Below, in pieces: positions 1 through 9,371 of a stretch of DNA of 41,297 bases. The stretch covers positions 1 to 41,297 of the forward strand of contig CABYNZ010000010.1 in NCBI GenBank assembly GCA_902520485.1, written 5' to 3'. Source of the DNA: an uncultured Prochlorococcus sp. Its GTDB lineage: Bacteria; Cyanobacteriota; Cyanobacteriia; PCC-6307; Cyanobiaceae. A program made the translations under genes and the position numbers. The notes under the pieces are model-generated. The model was not told where the DNA came from and did not search any database. It saw only the letters and a list, made by a program, of their open reading frames with translations. Within the stretch, counting starts at the first letter, position 1. Every line of letters begins with the position of its first letter.

Positions 1-495
1 GTTTTCAAATTTACCACAATTATTAAACAGGGATAATGAGCACTTATAAGAAACATAGGGTTCAGGTATTAATTTATTATTTATTATTAATTCACCATTA
101 GAGTTTACACTTACAATTTCTCCTGGAAGGGCCACCACTCTTTTAATATAGGCATCGCAAGCTTGATCCCTCAAACCAGGAATAAAGGACATTGGAGGAA
201 AACTCATAAAAAAACAATATCTTTTTTTTGGTAAAGGCTTAGATCTTGATGAAATTAATTTTTTGTCAAACGAGTAAGGTGAGTTAAAAACAACAATATC
301 TCCTCTTTTCGGTAAAGAGTTTCTTAGCGAAAATTTTTCAATAATTAACCTATCATTAATTTGTAATTCTGGGAGCATTGAACCAGAAGGGATATAACGT
401 GGTTCTGCAAAAAATGATCTACAAGAAGAAACAAAAAAAGTTAATAGAATTAGTAGACCCCATTCTTTTAAAAAACTTTTTATTGAACTAGGCAT
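1..495 (-). CDS. lepB: Signal peptidase I, 3' end outside the window
   Basis: Membrane-anchored serine protease that removes signal peptides from exported proteins on the periplasmic or lumenal side. The frame starts at an ATG at 495 and stays open to the window edge, giving 165 residues. A hydrophobic N-terminal anchor (about residues 12-30) is followed by the SGSM box, in which Ser39 should be the nucleophile. Further on, a YIKRVVALPGE box carries Lys118 as the likely general base. Both catalytic boxes are present, so the part seen looks functional. It is the last gene of a leftward cluster, 29 nt after the Spx/ArsC-like gene, and is probably co-transcribed with it. The family assignment is firm; the missing C-terminus cannot be judged. 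Confidence 0.9.
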   Translation of the reverse strand, partial: MPSSIKSFLKEWGLLILLTFFVSSCRSFFAEPRYIPSGSMLPELQINDRLIIEKFSLRNSLPKRGDIVVFNSPYSFDKKLISSRSKPLPKKRYCFFMSFPPMSFIPGLRDQACDAYIKRVVALPGEIVSVNSNGELIINNKLIPEPYVSYKCSLSLFNNCGKFEN

Positions 496-524
496 AGGAT
501 TAATCAAGTCTTGATTTTCTAAAC

Positions 525-881
525 TTATAAAAATTGTTTTGCATATTCAATTTCGTTAAAACCTAATATTACTTTTTTCCCTTTGTAAATCAAAAATGGT
601 CTTTTTATTAATTTGCCATCACTTAAAAGAAGTTGAATAATTTCTTCCTTTGACAACCGATCAATATCAAGATCAAGAGTTTTAAAGGCTTTACCTCTTG
701 TATTAAAAATCCTCTTTTTATCATCAGAGTATTGTTCTAAGGCTAGATTTAAATAATTAACAAGTGGAGGTTCTTTTACAATATCAATTAACTGAAATTC
801 AAAATCTTTGCTTTCAAGCCACTTTGCAGCTTTTCGGCATGTAGTGCATTTTAAATAACTATAAAAAATTATTTTTTTCAA
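525..881 (-). CDS. Spx/ArsC-family thioredoxin-fold protein
   Basis: A 118-residue protein of the arsenate reductase (ArsC)/Spx family. The N-terminal beta strand is followed by CTTC at residues 12-15, the CxxC redox pair typical of Spx and related proteins. The length matches the family. Start is TTG: its TTG overlaps the TGA stop of the upstream pyrophosphatase-like gene (TTGA), so translation is probably coupled. Spx proteins in Firmicutes bind RNA polymerase, whereas ArsC proteins reduce arsenate with glutaredoxin; nothing in the sequence decides between these, and no arsenic-resistance genes lie nearby. A redox role is inference. Confidence is high for the gene and fold, low for function. 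Confidence 0.85.
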   Translation of the reverse strand: MKKIIFYSYLKCTTCRKAAKWLESKDFEFQLIDIVKEPPLVNYLNLALEQYSDDKKRIFNTRGKAFKTLDLDIDRLSKEEIIQLLLSDGKLIKRPFLIYKGKKVILGFNEIEYAKQFL

Positions 882-1432
882 TTTAATTTACTAATATTTG
901 ATTTCTTAAGCACTTTAAAGTTTTTCTTTTTTAGAGGAATACAACTTTTCAATAAATTTTCAACTACATCAAAATCCCTCCAACCATCAATTTGAACTGT
1001 TCTTCCATCGAGTCCTTTACTTGTTCTAAAAAATTCTGCAACATCCTCAAGCTGATTAGGTGCAATTTGATTAATACTCACTATGTTAGCCTGCCTAGGA
1101 TTAGCCATAGGCACACATAAAAGTTTTCCATCATATGCACCACAATCATGCATATCCAAAACTCCAATAGGTCTAGCTTTTATTAGACAACCCGCAAAAG
1201 TAGGTTCGTCCATTATCACCATTGCATCAAGGGGAGCTCCATCTTCAGCAAGGGTATTTGGGATAAAACCATAATCAAAAGGGTACCTCACTGAAGAATG
1301 TAATACTCTGTCTAGGGCCATTATTCCTGCTTCAGAGCAATATTCATATTTATTCCTACTCCCTGCAGGTATTTCAACAACAATATTCACTATTCCCTTC
1401 ATTGGAGATGGAGGAATTGAACTAAGGTCCAT
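878..1432 (-). CDS. Family I inorganic pyrophosphatase homologue with altered active site
   Basis: A 184-residue protein that aligns along its length with family I soluble pyrophosphatases, which hydrolyse PPi to phosphate. Compared with the E. coli enzyme it keeps E20, K28, E30, R42, Y50, Y54, D64, D69, D96, D101 and K103. The signature DGDPxD, however, reads DGAPLD: the Asp equivalent to E. coli D67 is Ala66 (codon GCT), and the Tyr equivalent to Y141 is Ser138. A second, complete family I enzyme lies at 16175-16762, so this copy may be weakened, regulatory or specialised. The start overlaps the end of the upstream small membrane protein gene by 11 nt, and the end overlaps the next gene as TTGA, suggesting one coupled operon. 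The family call is firm; activity is uncertain. Confidence 0.88.
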   Translation of the reverse strand: MDLSSIPPSPMKGIVNIVVEIPAGSRNKYEYCSEAGIMALDRVLHSSVRYPFDYGFIPNTLAEDGAPLDAMVIMDEPTFAGCLIKARPIGVLDMHDCGAYDGKLLCVPMANPRQANIVSINQIAPNQLEDVAEFFRTSKGLDGRTVQIDGWRDFDVVENLLKSCIPLKKKNFKVLKKSNISKLN

Positions 1433-1676
1433 CTTTTTTTAAATCGTTATTATGAATTATCTCGTTTCCTTGAGATAAAGGTCTGCCAATTAAAATGCTT
1501 ATTGAAGGTAAAAAAATTGTCAAAAAGGCAAAAATAATACCTAAAGATGTTATTGATAAACTCCTTATACTTAAGGGGTCATCATCATCTCTTTCAAAAT
1601 CGTTTCGAGCAGAACCATGAGAAGATTCTTCGCTTGATTTACTTTGAATAAACTGCTTTGATTTCGTGTAACTCAA
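1422..1676 (-). CDS. Small conserved-looking membrane protein, unknown function
   Basis: An 84-residue ORF that I do not recognise by name. The first 35 residues are polar and rich in Ser, Lys and Asp (RDDDDP near residues 29-34). One hydrophobic segment follows at about residues 42-63, then a short polar tail. This predicts a single-pass membrane protein. The start is TTG at 1676, preceded by an AAGAG-like site; no ATG occurs before the membrane segment. It overlaps the pyrophosphatase-like gene by 11 nt, which supports it being real and translated with that gene. Function is unknown. Confidence 0.65.
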   Translation of the reverse strand: MSYTKSKQFIQSKSSEESSHGSARNDFERDDDDPLSIRSLSITSLGIIFAFLTIFLPSISILIGRPLSQGNEIIHNNDLKKDGP

Positions 1677-1772
1677 GAACTCTTAATTGGTAAAGATTAA
1701 GGAGATAATTAAACATCATTATCCTACATTCAAAATGTCAATAAATCAAAACATTGATTGGTGACTTTTTAA

Positions 1773-2123
1773 TTACTCTTTTTCTAGCAAAGACCTAATA
1801 GATTTTAGTTCGTCTAATATTTGTGCCAGTATATTTTGAGCAGCTGAAGAAGGTGTATTAAAGACCTCTACAGTAACTTCCTTTATTCTTAAAATATCTT
1901 TTGCAAATCTTGCTACTTCATTAGGATGGAATTTTAAAGAATCTTTTTGATCAGTCCGAAATTCGGGATTTAATTTTCTTGGATTAAAACTAGGGTTTAG
2001 ATTTCTTAAATCTGTATTTGTATACCTATAGACAGAAGCTCTTGATCTATTTAGGAATTTTTGAACTTCATCAATACCTACTAATTCCTCTTCGCTAGAA
2101 ATATTGGAATCTATATTTTCCAT
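1773..2123 (-). CDS. Small helix-turn-helix-like protein
   Basis: A 116-residue protein with an acidic N-terminus, then a segment at residues 17-38 (DEVQKFLNRSRASVYRYTN) resembling the helix-turn-helix of AlpA/MerR-type DNA binders. A basic, Asn/Pro-rich middle follows, and the C-terminal helix (about residues 92-116) has heptad-like Leu/Ile spacing that could dimerise. The ATG start is clear. It diverges from proS across 174 bp and is separated from the leftward cluster by 96 bp, so it may be its own unit. I infer a small cyanobacterial DNA-binding protein; target and role are unknown. Confidence 0.75.
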   Translation of the reverse strand: MENIDSNISSEEELVGIDEVQKFLNRSRASVYRYTNTDLRNLNPSFNPRKLNPEFRTDQKDSLKFHPNEVARFAKDILRIKEVTVEVFNTPSSAAQNILAQILDELKSIRSLLEKE

Positions 2124-2297
2124 AAACTTAAGAAAATGTTTTAGTAATAATGAACTTTTAAAAGAGTTTTGAACTTCATTACTGAAAAAGTTAGCAGAAA
2201 CAATATTTTTAGACTAGCCGCGTTGAGGGACTCAAGACACTTTAAATTATTTTTTCATCTTAATTGATAAAATTAAATATTATTAAGGATTTTTTGT

Positions 2298-4100
2298 ATG
2301 CGCGTGACAACCTCATTTCCTCTGGGGACACTTCGTGACACACCTTCTGAAGCTGAGATTATTTCACATCAATTACTTTTAAAAGCTGGATATATTCGCA
2401 GAATTAACAGCGGTATTTATGCATACATGCCATTAATGCTTAGAGTTATTGAAAAAATATCCGCAATAATAGATAGAGAACTTAATAGTATTGGTTGTAC
2501 AAAATTACTATTACCCCAACTTCATCCTGCAGATTTATGGAGAAAAAGTGAAAGGTGGGAAGGATATACTGCAGGTGAAGGAATAATGTTTAATCTAAAA
2601 GATAGACAAGGTAAAGAATTTGGTTTAGCTCCAACTCACGAAGAGGTAATAACGAGTATTGCATCAGACACTATCAACTCCTATAAGCAATTACCTCAAT
2701 GTTTTTATCAAATTCAAACAAAATTTAGAGATGAAATAAGGCCAAGGTTTGGATTGATGAGAAGTAGAGAATTTATAATGAAAGATGGTTATTCTTTTCA
2801 TTCTTCAGAAAACGATCTGGCTTCTTTTTATGAAAAGGTTGGCAATGCTTATGAAAATATTTTTAAATCTTGTGGTCTGCAAACAGTAGGGGTTGAAGCT
2901 GATAGTGGAGCAATTGGCGGTGCTTCATCTAAAGAATTTATGGTCACTGCTGATGCTGGGGAGGATTCCATTTTGTTTACTCAAAGTGGTTCTTATGCTG
3001 CAAATATTGAAAAAGCTGTTTCTCTACCCTCTAAACCTATTCCTCTAAAAGATGATATTGCAGAGTGGTTGGAGACACCTAAACAAAAAACAATCCTAGA
3101 GGTTTGCGATAATAATAATTTAGACCCTAGTCAGATTATTAAAGTAGTAATATTCCTTGCACAGTTCGAAGGTGAATTTGAGGTTCCAATTCTTGCATGC
3201 ATAAGAGGCGATCAACACATTAATGAAGTAAAGCTTTTTAACTTAATCAATAAACTTCATAATTTCAATCTTCTTAATCTTAAAAAGATTGAAGACAAAA
3301 ATAATATCGAAAAAAATCTAATTGATTTTCCTTTAGGTTTTATCGGGCCAGATTTAGATAATAAAACTATTAAAGCCACTTCTAATTGGGATAAAAAATG
3401 GACAAGAATAATTGACCATTCTGCCAGTGGCCTCTCAAAGTTTATAAGTGGTGGGAATAAAGTTAATTTCCATAAAGTTTTTCAAGGATTTTCTTTTGCT
3501 TCGAAAGATTATCTCATCGGAGATATCCGGAATGCAAAAAAAGGGGATAAGGTAAGTATTGATAATAATGAGGAACTTAAAGAAAAAAAAGGTATCGAAA
3601 TTGGACATATTTTCCAATTAGGTCAAAAATATAGTGAAAAATTAAATGCAAAGTTCTCTGATAAGGATGGTAAATTAAAAAATTTATGGATGGGTTGTTA
3701 TGGAATTGGAGTGACAAGAATAGCTCAAGCTGCTATTGAACAGAATCATGATCAAAAGGGTATTTGTTGGCCTATACAGATTTCTCCGTTTGAAGTTATT
3801 ATTATTCCCACAAACATAAAAGATCCTATTCAAAGTGATCTTACTGAGCAAATCTATAACAATTTTTTAATTAATAAAATTGATGTTCTTCTTGATGATA
3901 GAAACGATAGAGCTGGCGTGAAATTTAAAGATGCTGAATTAATTGGAGTTCCTTTTCAGATAATTATTGGTAGAGATTCTGTTAACAAAGAAGTAGAACT
4001 TTTATGCAGAACAAATAATAATAAGTTTAAAGTTAGTACTGATAAATTGTTGGAAACATTTATTTCCGAATCACAAATAATGTACAATAAAAAGTCTTAA
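2298..4100 (+). CDS. proS: Prolyl-tRNA synthetase, bacterial type with editing domain
   Basis: Class II aminoacyl-tRNA synthetase that charges tRNA-Pro in the cytoplasm. At 600 residues it has the bacterial length. Motif 2 is seen in FRDEIRPRFGLMRSREF at about 142-158, preceded by the APTHEE loop near residues 114-119. Motif 3 contains GCYGIGVTR near 472. The stretch between about 225 and 400 corresponds to the INS/YbaK-like insertion that hydrolyses Ala-tRNA-Pro; it is the least conserved part here. The ATG follows an AAGGA site at about 2285-2289. The reading frame is intact and ends 25 nt before psb27. Confidence 0.96.
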   Translation: MRVTTSFPLGTLRDTPSEAEIISHQLLLKAGYIRRINSGIYAYMPLMLRVIEKISAIIDRELNSIGCTKLLLPQLHPADLWRKSERWEGYTAGEGIMFNLKDRQGKEFGLAPTHEEVITSIASDTINSYKQLPQCFYQIQTKFRDEIRPRFGLMRSREFIMKDGYSFHSSENDLASFYEKVGNAYENIFKSCGLQTVGVEADSGAIGGASSKEFMVTADAGEDSILFTQSGSYAANIEKAVSLPSKPIPLKDDIAEWLETPKQKTILEVCDNNNLDPSQIIKVVIFLAQFEGEFEVPILACIRGDQHINEVKLFNLINKLHNFNLLNLKKIEDKNNIEKNLIDFPLGFIGPDLDNKTIKATSNWDKKWTRIIDHSASGLSKFISGGNKVNFHKVFQGFSFASKDYLIGDIRNAKKGDKVSIDNNEELKEKKGIEIGHIFQLGQKYSEKLNAKFSDKDGKLKNLWMGCYGIGVTRIAQAAIEQNHDQKGICWPIQISPFEVIIIPTNIKDPIQSDLTEQIYNNFLINKIDVLLDDRNDRAGVKFKDAELIGVPFQIIIGRDSVNKEVELLCRTNNNKFKVSTDKLLETFISESQIMYNKKS

Positions 4101-4125
4101 GGTTTATTTTTTTGGGAGCTAAATT

Positions 4126-4563
4126 ATGTTACTGAAATGGACATCAAAATTATTTTTAAAAAATCTTATCAAAGCTATATCTTTTTCAATATCCTTAATA
4201 ATTGTTTTTACTCTTTTTAGTTCACCTTCCATAGCTGCAAAAACCTCCATGACGGGTGACTATACAAAAGATACAATTTCAGTTGTTAAAACATTACAAA
4301 CCGCTGTTGATACTCCAAAAGATTCTCCAAATAAAGATGAAGTAAGAAGTGAGGCTCTTACACTTATAACTGACTATATTTCCAGATATAGAAATAGAGG
4401 GATGGTTAATAAAACTCAATCTTTTACAACTATGCAAACAGCATTAAATGCTATGGCAGGTCATTACAAAAACTTTGCAAGCAGACCATTACCAGATAAA
4501 CTTAGAGAGCGTTTAACCAAAGAATTTTCTCTTGCTGAAAAAATGGTTTTAAGAGAAAGTTGA
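4126..4563 (+). CDS. psb27: Photosystem II assembly protein Psb27 without a lipobox
   Basis: Lumenal protein that binds CP43 of assembling or repairing photosystem II before the oxygen-evolving cluster is built. The 145-residue product has a hydrophobic export signal at about residues 14-37 ending SPSIAA, then the Psb27 four-helix body, recognisable from TGDYTKDT, DYISRYRNRG and QTALNAMAGHYKNF. Many cyanobacterial Psb27 proteins carry a lipobox Cys at the signal-peptide end. Here there is no Cys in the protein, and an AxA-like cleavage site takes its place, so it should be soluble in the lumen rather than lipid-anchored. It lies 25 nt after proS and 82 nt before purA. Confidence 0.93.
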   Translation: MLLKWTSKLFLKNLIKAISFSISLIIVFTLFSSPSIAAKTSMTGDYTKDTISVVKTLQTAVDTPKDSPNKDEVRSEALTLITDYISRYRNRGMVNKTQSFTTMQTALNAMAGHYKNFASRPLPDKLRERLTKEFSLAEKMVLRES

Positions 4564-4642
4564 TACAATTCATTTACTTTTCAAAAGTAAACCAAGATTT
4601 TTGAATATATTAAATATTCGCACAAAAATAATGCTCTTATAA

Positions 4643-5956
<1,314 letters not shown>

Positions 5957-5971
5957 TTTAGTGCCAAATTA

Positions 5972-6973
5972 ATGAAGGAAACCTTTAGACATTTCGAACA
6001 TAAAAAAGTTGATCTCATTGGTCTGGGCAACGCAATAGTAGATATTATTGTAAATATTGAAGATGAGTTTCTTGAGAAAAATAATCTGGATAAAGGATCA
6101 ATGAATCTAATAAATTCTGATGAATCTCAGAGATTGTTAGAAAATTGCAAAGTGATCAAACAAATTTCAGGTGGGTCCTCAGCAAATACCGTTGTTTCGT
6201 TAGCAGAATTAGGCAATCATGTGCAGTTTATAGGGAGAGTGAAAAATGATCAATTTGGGGATTTCTTTTCTGACGATATAAAAAAAAGTAAGACTATATT
6301 TAATACTCCACCAACTATTGAAGGTGCTCCAACAGCTCATTCAATTATTTTGGTTACACCTGATGCCCAAAGAACTATGTGCACTTACCTAGGTGCATCT
6401 GTAGAGTTTGAACCAAAAGACATTGACTTTACTGTAATTAAGGAAAGTAAATACTTATATTTAGAAGGATATTTATGGGACAGCGAATTAGCTAAAAAAG
6501 CTTTTATTAAAGCCGCTCAAATTGCAAAACAATCTAATACAAAAATAATCCTTTCTTTGTCTGATTCATTTTGTGTGGATAGACATCGTGAGAGTTTCTT
6601 GGAATTAATTGATAACTATGTAGATATAGTTTTTTGTAATGAATCCGAGGTGTTAAGTCTATTTAAAAATGATAAATTAGCAAGCTGCCAAGAAGACCTA
6701 TCTTCCTTATGTGAATTAGTCATAGTAACTCTTGGAAGCAATGGTTCTCTTATAGTTAACAAAAATAATGTTGAAATAATTGAGTCAATAACTAAAGGCA
6801 AGGTTATTGATACTACAGGAGCGGGAGATATCTATGCGGGAGGATTTATCCATGGATTAATAAACAATTGTTCCCTCAAAAAATGCGGAGAGATAGCTTC
6901 AATTTGTGCTGGACAAATAATTACGCAATTAGGATCTAGATCAGATTTCGACCTTAAAGAGTTAATAAAATAA
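5972..6973 (+). CDS. PfkB-family kinase, adenosine kinase-like
   Basis: A 333-residue ribokinase/PfkB-fold kinase. The N-terminal GLGNAIVDIIV strand, the GGSSANTV sugar-binding motif near residue 67, and the second PfkB signature DTTGAGDIYAGGF near residues 281-293 (with the catalytic Asp in GAGD) are all present. These features are shared by ribokinases, adenosine kinases and related nucleoside kinases; the N-terminal pattern is closest to adenosine kinase-like proteins. Its place directly after purA fits a role in purine salvage, but that is inference from context. It converges on cutA with a 6-nt gap and no obvious hairpin terminator. Confidence 0.9.
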   Translation: MKETFRHFEHKKVDLIGLGNAIVDIIVNIEDEFLEKNNLDKGSMNLINSDESQRLLENCKVIKQISGGSSANTVVSLAELGNHVQFIGRVKNDQFGDFFSDDIKKSKTIFNTPPTIEGAPTAHSIILVTPDAQRTMCTYLGASVEFEPKDIDFTVIKESKYLYLEGYLWDSELAKKAFIKAAQIAKQSNTKIILSLSDSFCVDRHRESFLELIDNYVDIVFCNESEVLSLFKNDKLASCQEDLSSLCELVIVTLGSNGSLIVNKNNVEIIESITKGKVIDTTGAGDIYAGGFIHGLINNCSLKKCGEIASICAGQIITQLGSRSDFDLKELIK

Positions 6974-6979
6974 ATTTAA

Positions 6980-7285
6980 TCAAATAGTCTTATTCAACCA
7001 ATCATAATATTTCATCTCAGCATGGTATATTTTGTAAATAATCTGAGGGACATCATATGTGGAATTTTTATTTACGAAATCAATTAAACAATCTTTAAAT
7101 TCTAGTTTACTTTTTATTGTGATTTCAAACTCTTTAGTTTCTTCAATATCATCATCCCACTTATAAATTGAAAAAATTTGCTTTATCGAAACACAAGCTG
7201 CAAGTTTATTTTGTATTAGTAATTTAGCCATTCGCAAAGCATTTGCGTTACTTGATTCAGTTGTGATCATAACTAATACTTCCAT
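6980..7285 (-). CDS. cutA: CutA1 divalent-cation tolerance protein
   Basis: A 101-residue member of the CutA1 family of small, very stable trimeric proteins. The typical elements appear in order: the early MITTES strand, a helix with NKLAACVSI, the YKWDDDIEETKEFEITIKS strand, and a C-terminal YDVPQIIYKI segment. CutA1 was linked to copper and divalent metal tolerance in E. coli, but its true biochemical role remains unsettled. Start is ATG. It lies 13 nt downstream of cobK on the same strand and probably shares its transcript. Confidence 0.92.
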   Translation of the reverse strand: MEVLVMITTESSNANALRMAKLLIQNKLAACVSIKQIFSIYKWDDDIEETKEFEITIKSKLEFKDCLIDFVNKNSTYDVPQIIYKIYHAEMKYYDWLNKTI

Positions 7286-7298
7286 AATGAATTAAACA

Positions 7299-8096
7299 TC
7301 AATATTTTTTAATTATGTGATTTATCAAATTGTGATATTGATCAAAAGAGTAAGAATAATCATTTTTAACTTTCGGCCTTTTAACCAAAAATAACTTCAT
7401 TTTACTTCCAGAAACTATACTCTCCCAGTTTTTCTGAGAATAACTTCCAGATTCTCTGCATAGAACATAATCTATCTCCCAAAAATCACAAAGTTTTTTT
7501 TCTAAAATGCTTTTATTATTTTTACTCGGTTCAAGTATCGCTATGTTTGAATTTTTAATACATGATCCAAAAGCTTTAGTTATACTCTCATAAGTTGGGA
7601 GTACCCTTGTAAATAGATTTGCTTTACAATCCATATAATAATTAGCTGTATCGTTAAGGAATCTTGATCCTATTGCAAGAAGAATATTCTTATTTTCTAT
7701 ATCAACATTATTTATATCCTTTAAATGATCAATATAAAAAAAATTATTAGTGTTATTTATTAGAGATTTCCTTTCAAATAGAAAAAGAGGTGTATTAATT
7801 TCTTTACATGCATTATTAAGATTTTTAGAAATTATTACGGAAAACGGATGAGTAGCATCGACAACGCATGTGATTTTATTTTTATTTATGAAATTAATTA
7901 TTTGATCTTTATTATTTAATTTCCCCGTAATGATATGTAACTTTGGATTATCAATATAAGCTTGCCCTGCTTTATAAGTTAAAACACTTGCAAAGACTGA
8001 ATAATTAAGTTCAAGAAGCCTATTAGCTATTACAGGTCCATCCGAAGTTCCTGATAGGATCCAAACATTTTTATAGCAATTTCCTTGATTCTGCAT
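7299..8096 (-). CDS. cobK: Precorrin-6A reductase (CobK/CbiJ family)
   Basis: Reduces the macrocycle of precorrin-6A (or the cobalt form) with NADPH during corrin ring synthesis. The 265-residue length fits. The N-terminal LSGTSDGPVIANRL nucleotide-binding motif at residues 14-27, the VVDATHPFS motif near 76-84, and the C-terminal LCRESGSYSQKNWES region are family hallmarks. Picocyanobacteria make a pseudo-B12, so the gene is expected. It diverges from ssb with only 28 bp between the two start codons, so their promoters must overlap or lie inside the neighbouring coding sequence. Confidence 0.88.
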   Translation of the reverse strand: MQNQGNCYKNVWILSGTSDGPVIANRLLELNYSVFASVLTYKAGQAYIDNPKLHIITGKLNNKDQIINFINKNKITCVVDATHPFSVIISKNLNNACKEINTPLFLFERKSLINNTNNFFYIDHLKDINNVDIENKNILLAIGSRFLNDTANYYMDCKANLFTRVLPTYESITKAFGSCIKNSNIAILEPSKNNKSILEKKLCDFWEIDYVLCRESGSYSQKNWESIVSGSKMKLFLVKRPKVKNDYSYSFDQYHNLINHIIKKY

Positions 8097-8124
8097 CAGT
8101 ATGTCTTTAATTAAATAGTAAGTA

Positions 8125-8550
8125 ATGAATCATTGTTTAATTCAGGCGGTAATTAATAGCGCTCCCCAAATGAGGTATACGAAAGAAAACCAAACTCCAA
8201 TTGCAGAAATGATTGTTAATTTTAAAGGATTACGTAGTGAAGATCCAACCAGAGATCTCAAGATCATAGGATGGGGAAATATTGCCCAAGTAATGGTAGA
8301 TGAACTAAAGGAAGGGCAAAATATTGTTATAGAGGGACGTCTAAAAATGAATTCAGTAACTAGAAAAGACGGAACGAAAGAAAAACAACCAGAACTAACA
8401 GCTTCAAAAATTCATCAAATATCGCAAGTTGATGTTATTAAATCTGATCAAAAAGAAAATAATGAGTTATTTGAAAATAAAGAAACCGCCAAAAAATCTA
8501 GTTGGGATAGTTCACCTTTAGTACCTGAAGTGGACGAAATACCTTTTTAA
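8125..8550 (+). CDS. ssb: Single-stranded DNA-binding protein, cyanobacterial type
   Basis: A 141-residue OB-fold protein that protects and organises single-stranded DNA in replication and repair. The N-terminal OB domain runs to about residue 108 with the cyanobacterial pattern INSAPQMRYTKENQTPIAEM and GWGNIAQVM. A short flexible linker follows, and the protein ends in VDEIPF, an acidic tip like the DDDIPF tail through which SSB recruits partners. PriA, encoded nearby in the window, is a known partner of this tail in E. coli. The ATG start is preferred by the conserved N-terminus. Confidence 0.9.
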   Translation: MNHCLIQAVINSAPQMRYTKENQTPIAEMIVNFKGLRSEDPTRDLKIIGWGNIAQVMVDELKEGQNIVIEGRLKMNSVTRKDGTKEKQPELTASKIHQISQVDVIKSDQKENNELFENKETAKKSSWDSSPLVPEVDEIPF

Positions 8551-8551
8551 A

Positions 8552-8761
8552 TCAAATATCAACATTATTTTCTTGAACACTTATAATTAATTTGCTTATT
8601 TTTCTTTCAAGCGCGGCAAGTTCGCTTCTGATTTCTGGCCATTTACCCTTATCAAGATTTTCTAGTAGCCATGCTCTATCTTGATCAAGTTTAAAAATTA
8701 AATCTCCTTGATTTGCAGTATTAGGATCTTGCATAATACTTTTAGCCCATTTAAAACTCAT
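8552..8761 (-). CDS. Small unknown protein, probably helical
   Basis: A 69-residue ORF with an ATG start, packed tail-to-tail with ssb (1-nt gap) and 14 bp from the divergent DUF2854 gene. The sequence is rich in Leu, Glu, Asp and Lys; WLLENLDKGKWPEIRSEL and ALERKISKLI look like amphipathic or coiled-coil helices. There is no signal peptide or membrane segment and no Cys. I do not recognise a domain. The tight fit between two real genes and its coding-like composition support it being genuine. Confidence 0.65.
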   Translation of the reverse strand: MSFKWAKSIMQDPNTANQGDLIFKLDQDRAWLLENLDKGKWPEIRSELAALERKISKLIISVQENNVDI

Positions 8762-8775
8762 TCTACTAAATCAAA

Positions 8776-9306
8776 ATGAAGAAATACTTATCGCCTGGAA
8801 ACTTAATCGTAACCGCTGGGGGTATATTAGCTTTTGTTGGAATGACTGCTTATTTTACAGACTCAGTGAATTTAAGTGTACCTACTTTTTTTTATGGAGT
8901 ACCTATTTTCCTAATTGGCTTAGGCTTAAAGACTTCCGAAATACCTCCTGTAAAGTTATTTGACAAGACAAATTTTGCGACAAATAAATTTAATAGACCA
9001 AAAGAACTAACAGCATTAGTTAAAGATGTTACAAGATGGAGGTATGGGATAAAAGCTCATCTTGAATCGTCATTAGAATCTTTAAATTTGTGGGACGAGG
9101 ATAACCCCCCTCAATTAAAAGAAATAGAAGAAATTACAAAGGAAGAAAAAAATGGTCTAAGAATGCGTTTCGAATTAAACGCTGTCCCTCTAGAAAAATG
9201 GATTGAAAAACAAGAAAGATTAAATAGGTTTTTCGTCAAAGGCCTTGAATCAGAATTTATTATCGACGATAATAAAAAAGAATTTGATTTTATTCTCTTT
9301 TATTGA
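8776..9306 (+). CDS. DUF2854 family membrane protein
   Basis: A 176-residue protein resembling the DUF2854 family of cyanobacteria and plastids. Two hydrophobic segments lie near the N-terminus (about residues 8-27 and 36-52) with a short loop between. A polar cytoplasmic or stromal domain follows, containing KDVTRWRYGIKAHLESSLESL and a C-terminal FELNAVPLEKWIEKQERLNRFF segment. Function is not established for this family; wide retention among oxygenic phototrophs suggests a role at the thylakoid or plasma membrane. Start is ATG. Confidence 0.8.
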   Translation: MKKYLSPGNLIVTAGGILAFVGMTAYFTDSVNLSVPTFFYGVPIFLIGLGLKTSEIPPVKLFDKTNFATNKFNRPKELTALVKDVTRWRYGIKAHLESSLESLNLWDEDNPPQLKEIEEITKEEKNGLRMRFELNAVPLEKWIEKQERLNRFFVKGLESEFIIDDNKKEFDFILFY

Positions 9307-9371
9307 ATATAGGGATATATTTTGTAAAAACCTAATTTCTCAATTCAATCAAATTTTAATGAGTTTTAATA

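Noticed and set aside
1083-1274. Open frame antisense to the pyrophosphatase-like gene
   Set aside because: It is a shadow of the conserved coding sequence on the other strand and has no independent support.
2215-2240. tRNA remnant or attachment site upstream of proS
   Set aside because: The reverse strand TTGAGTCCC resembles a T loop, but the flanking bases do not form a T stem or acceptor stem, and no integrase or island genes are nearby.
4573-4591. Inverted repeat after psb27 as a terminator
   Set aside because: The stem is only about 7 A/T pairs and is not followed directly by a T run; the signal is too weak to call.
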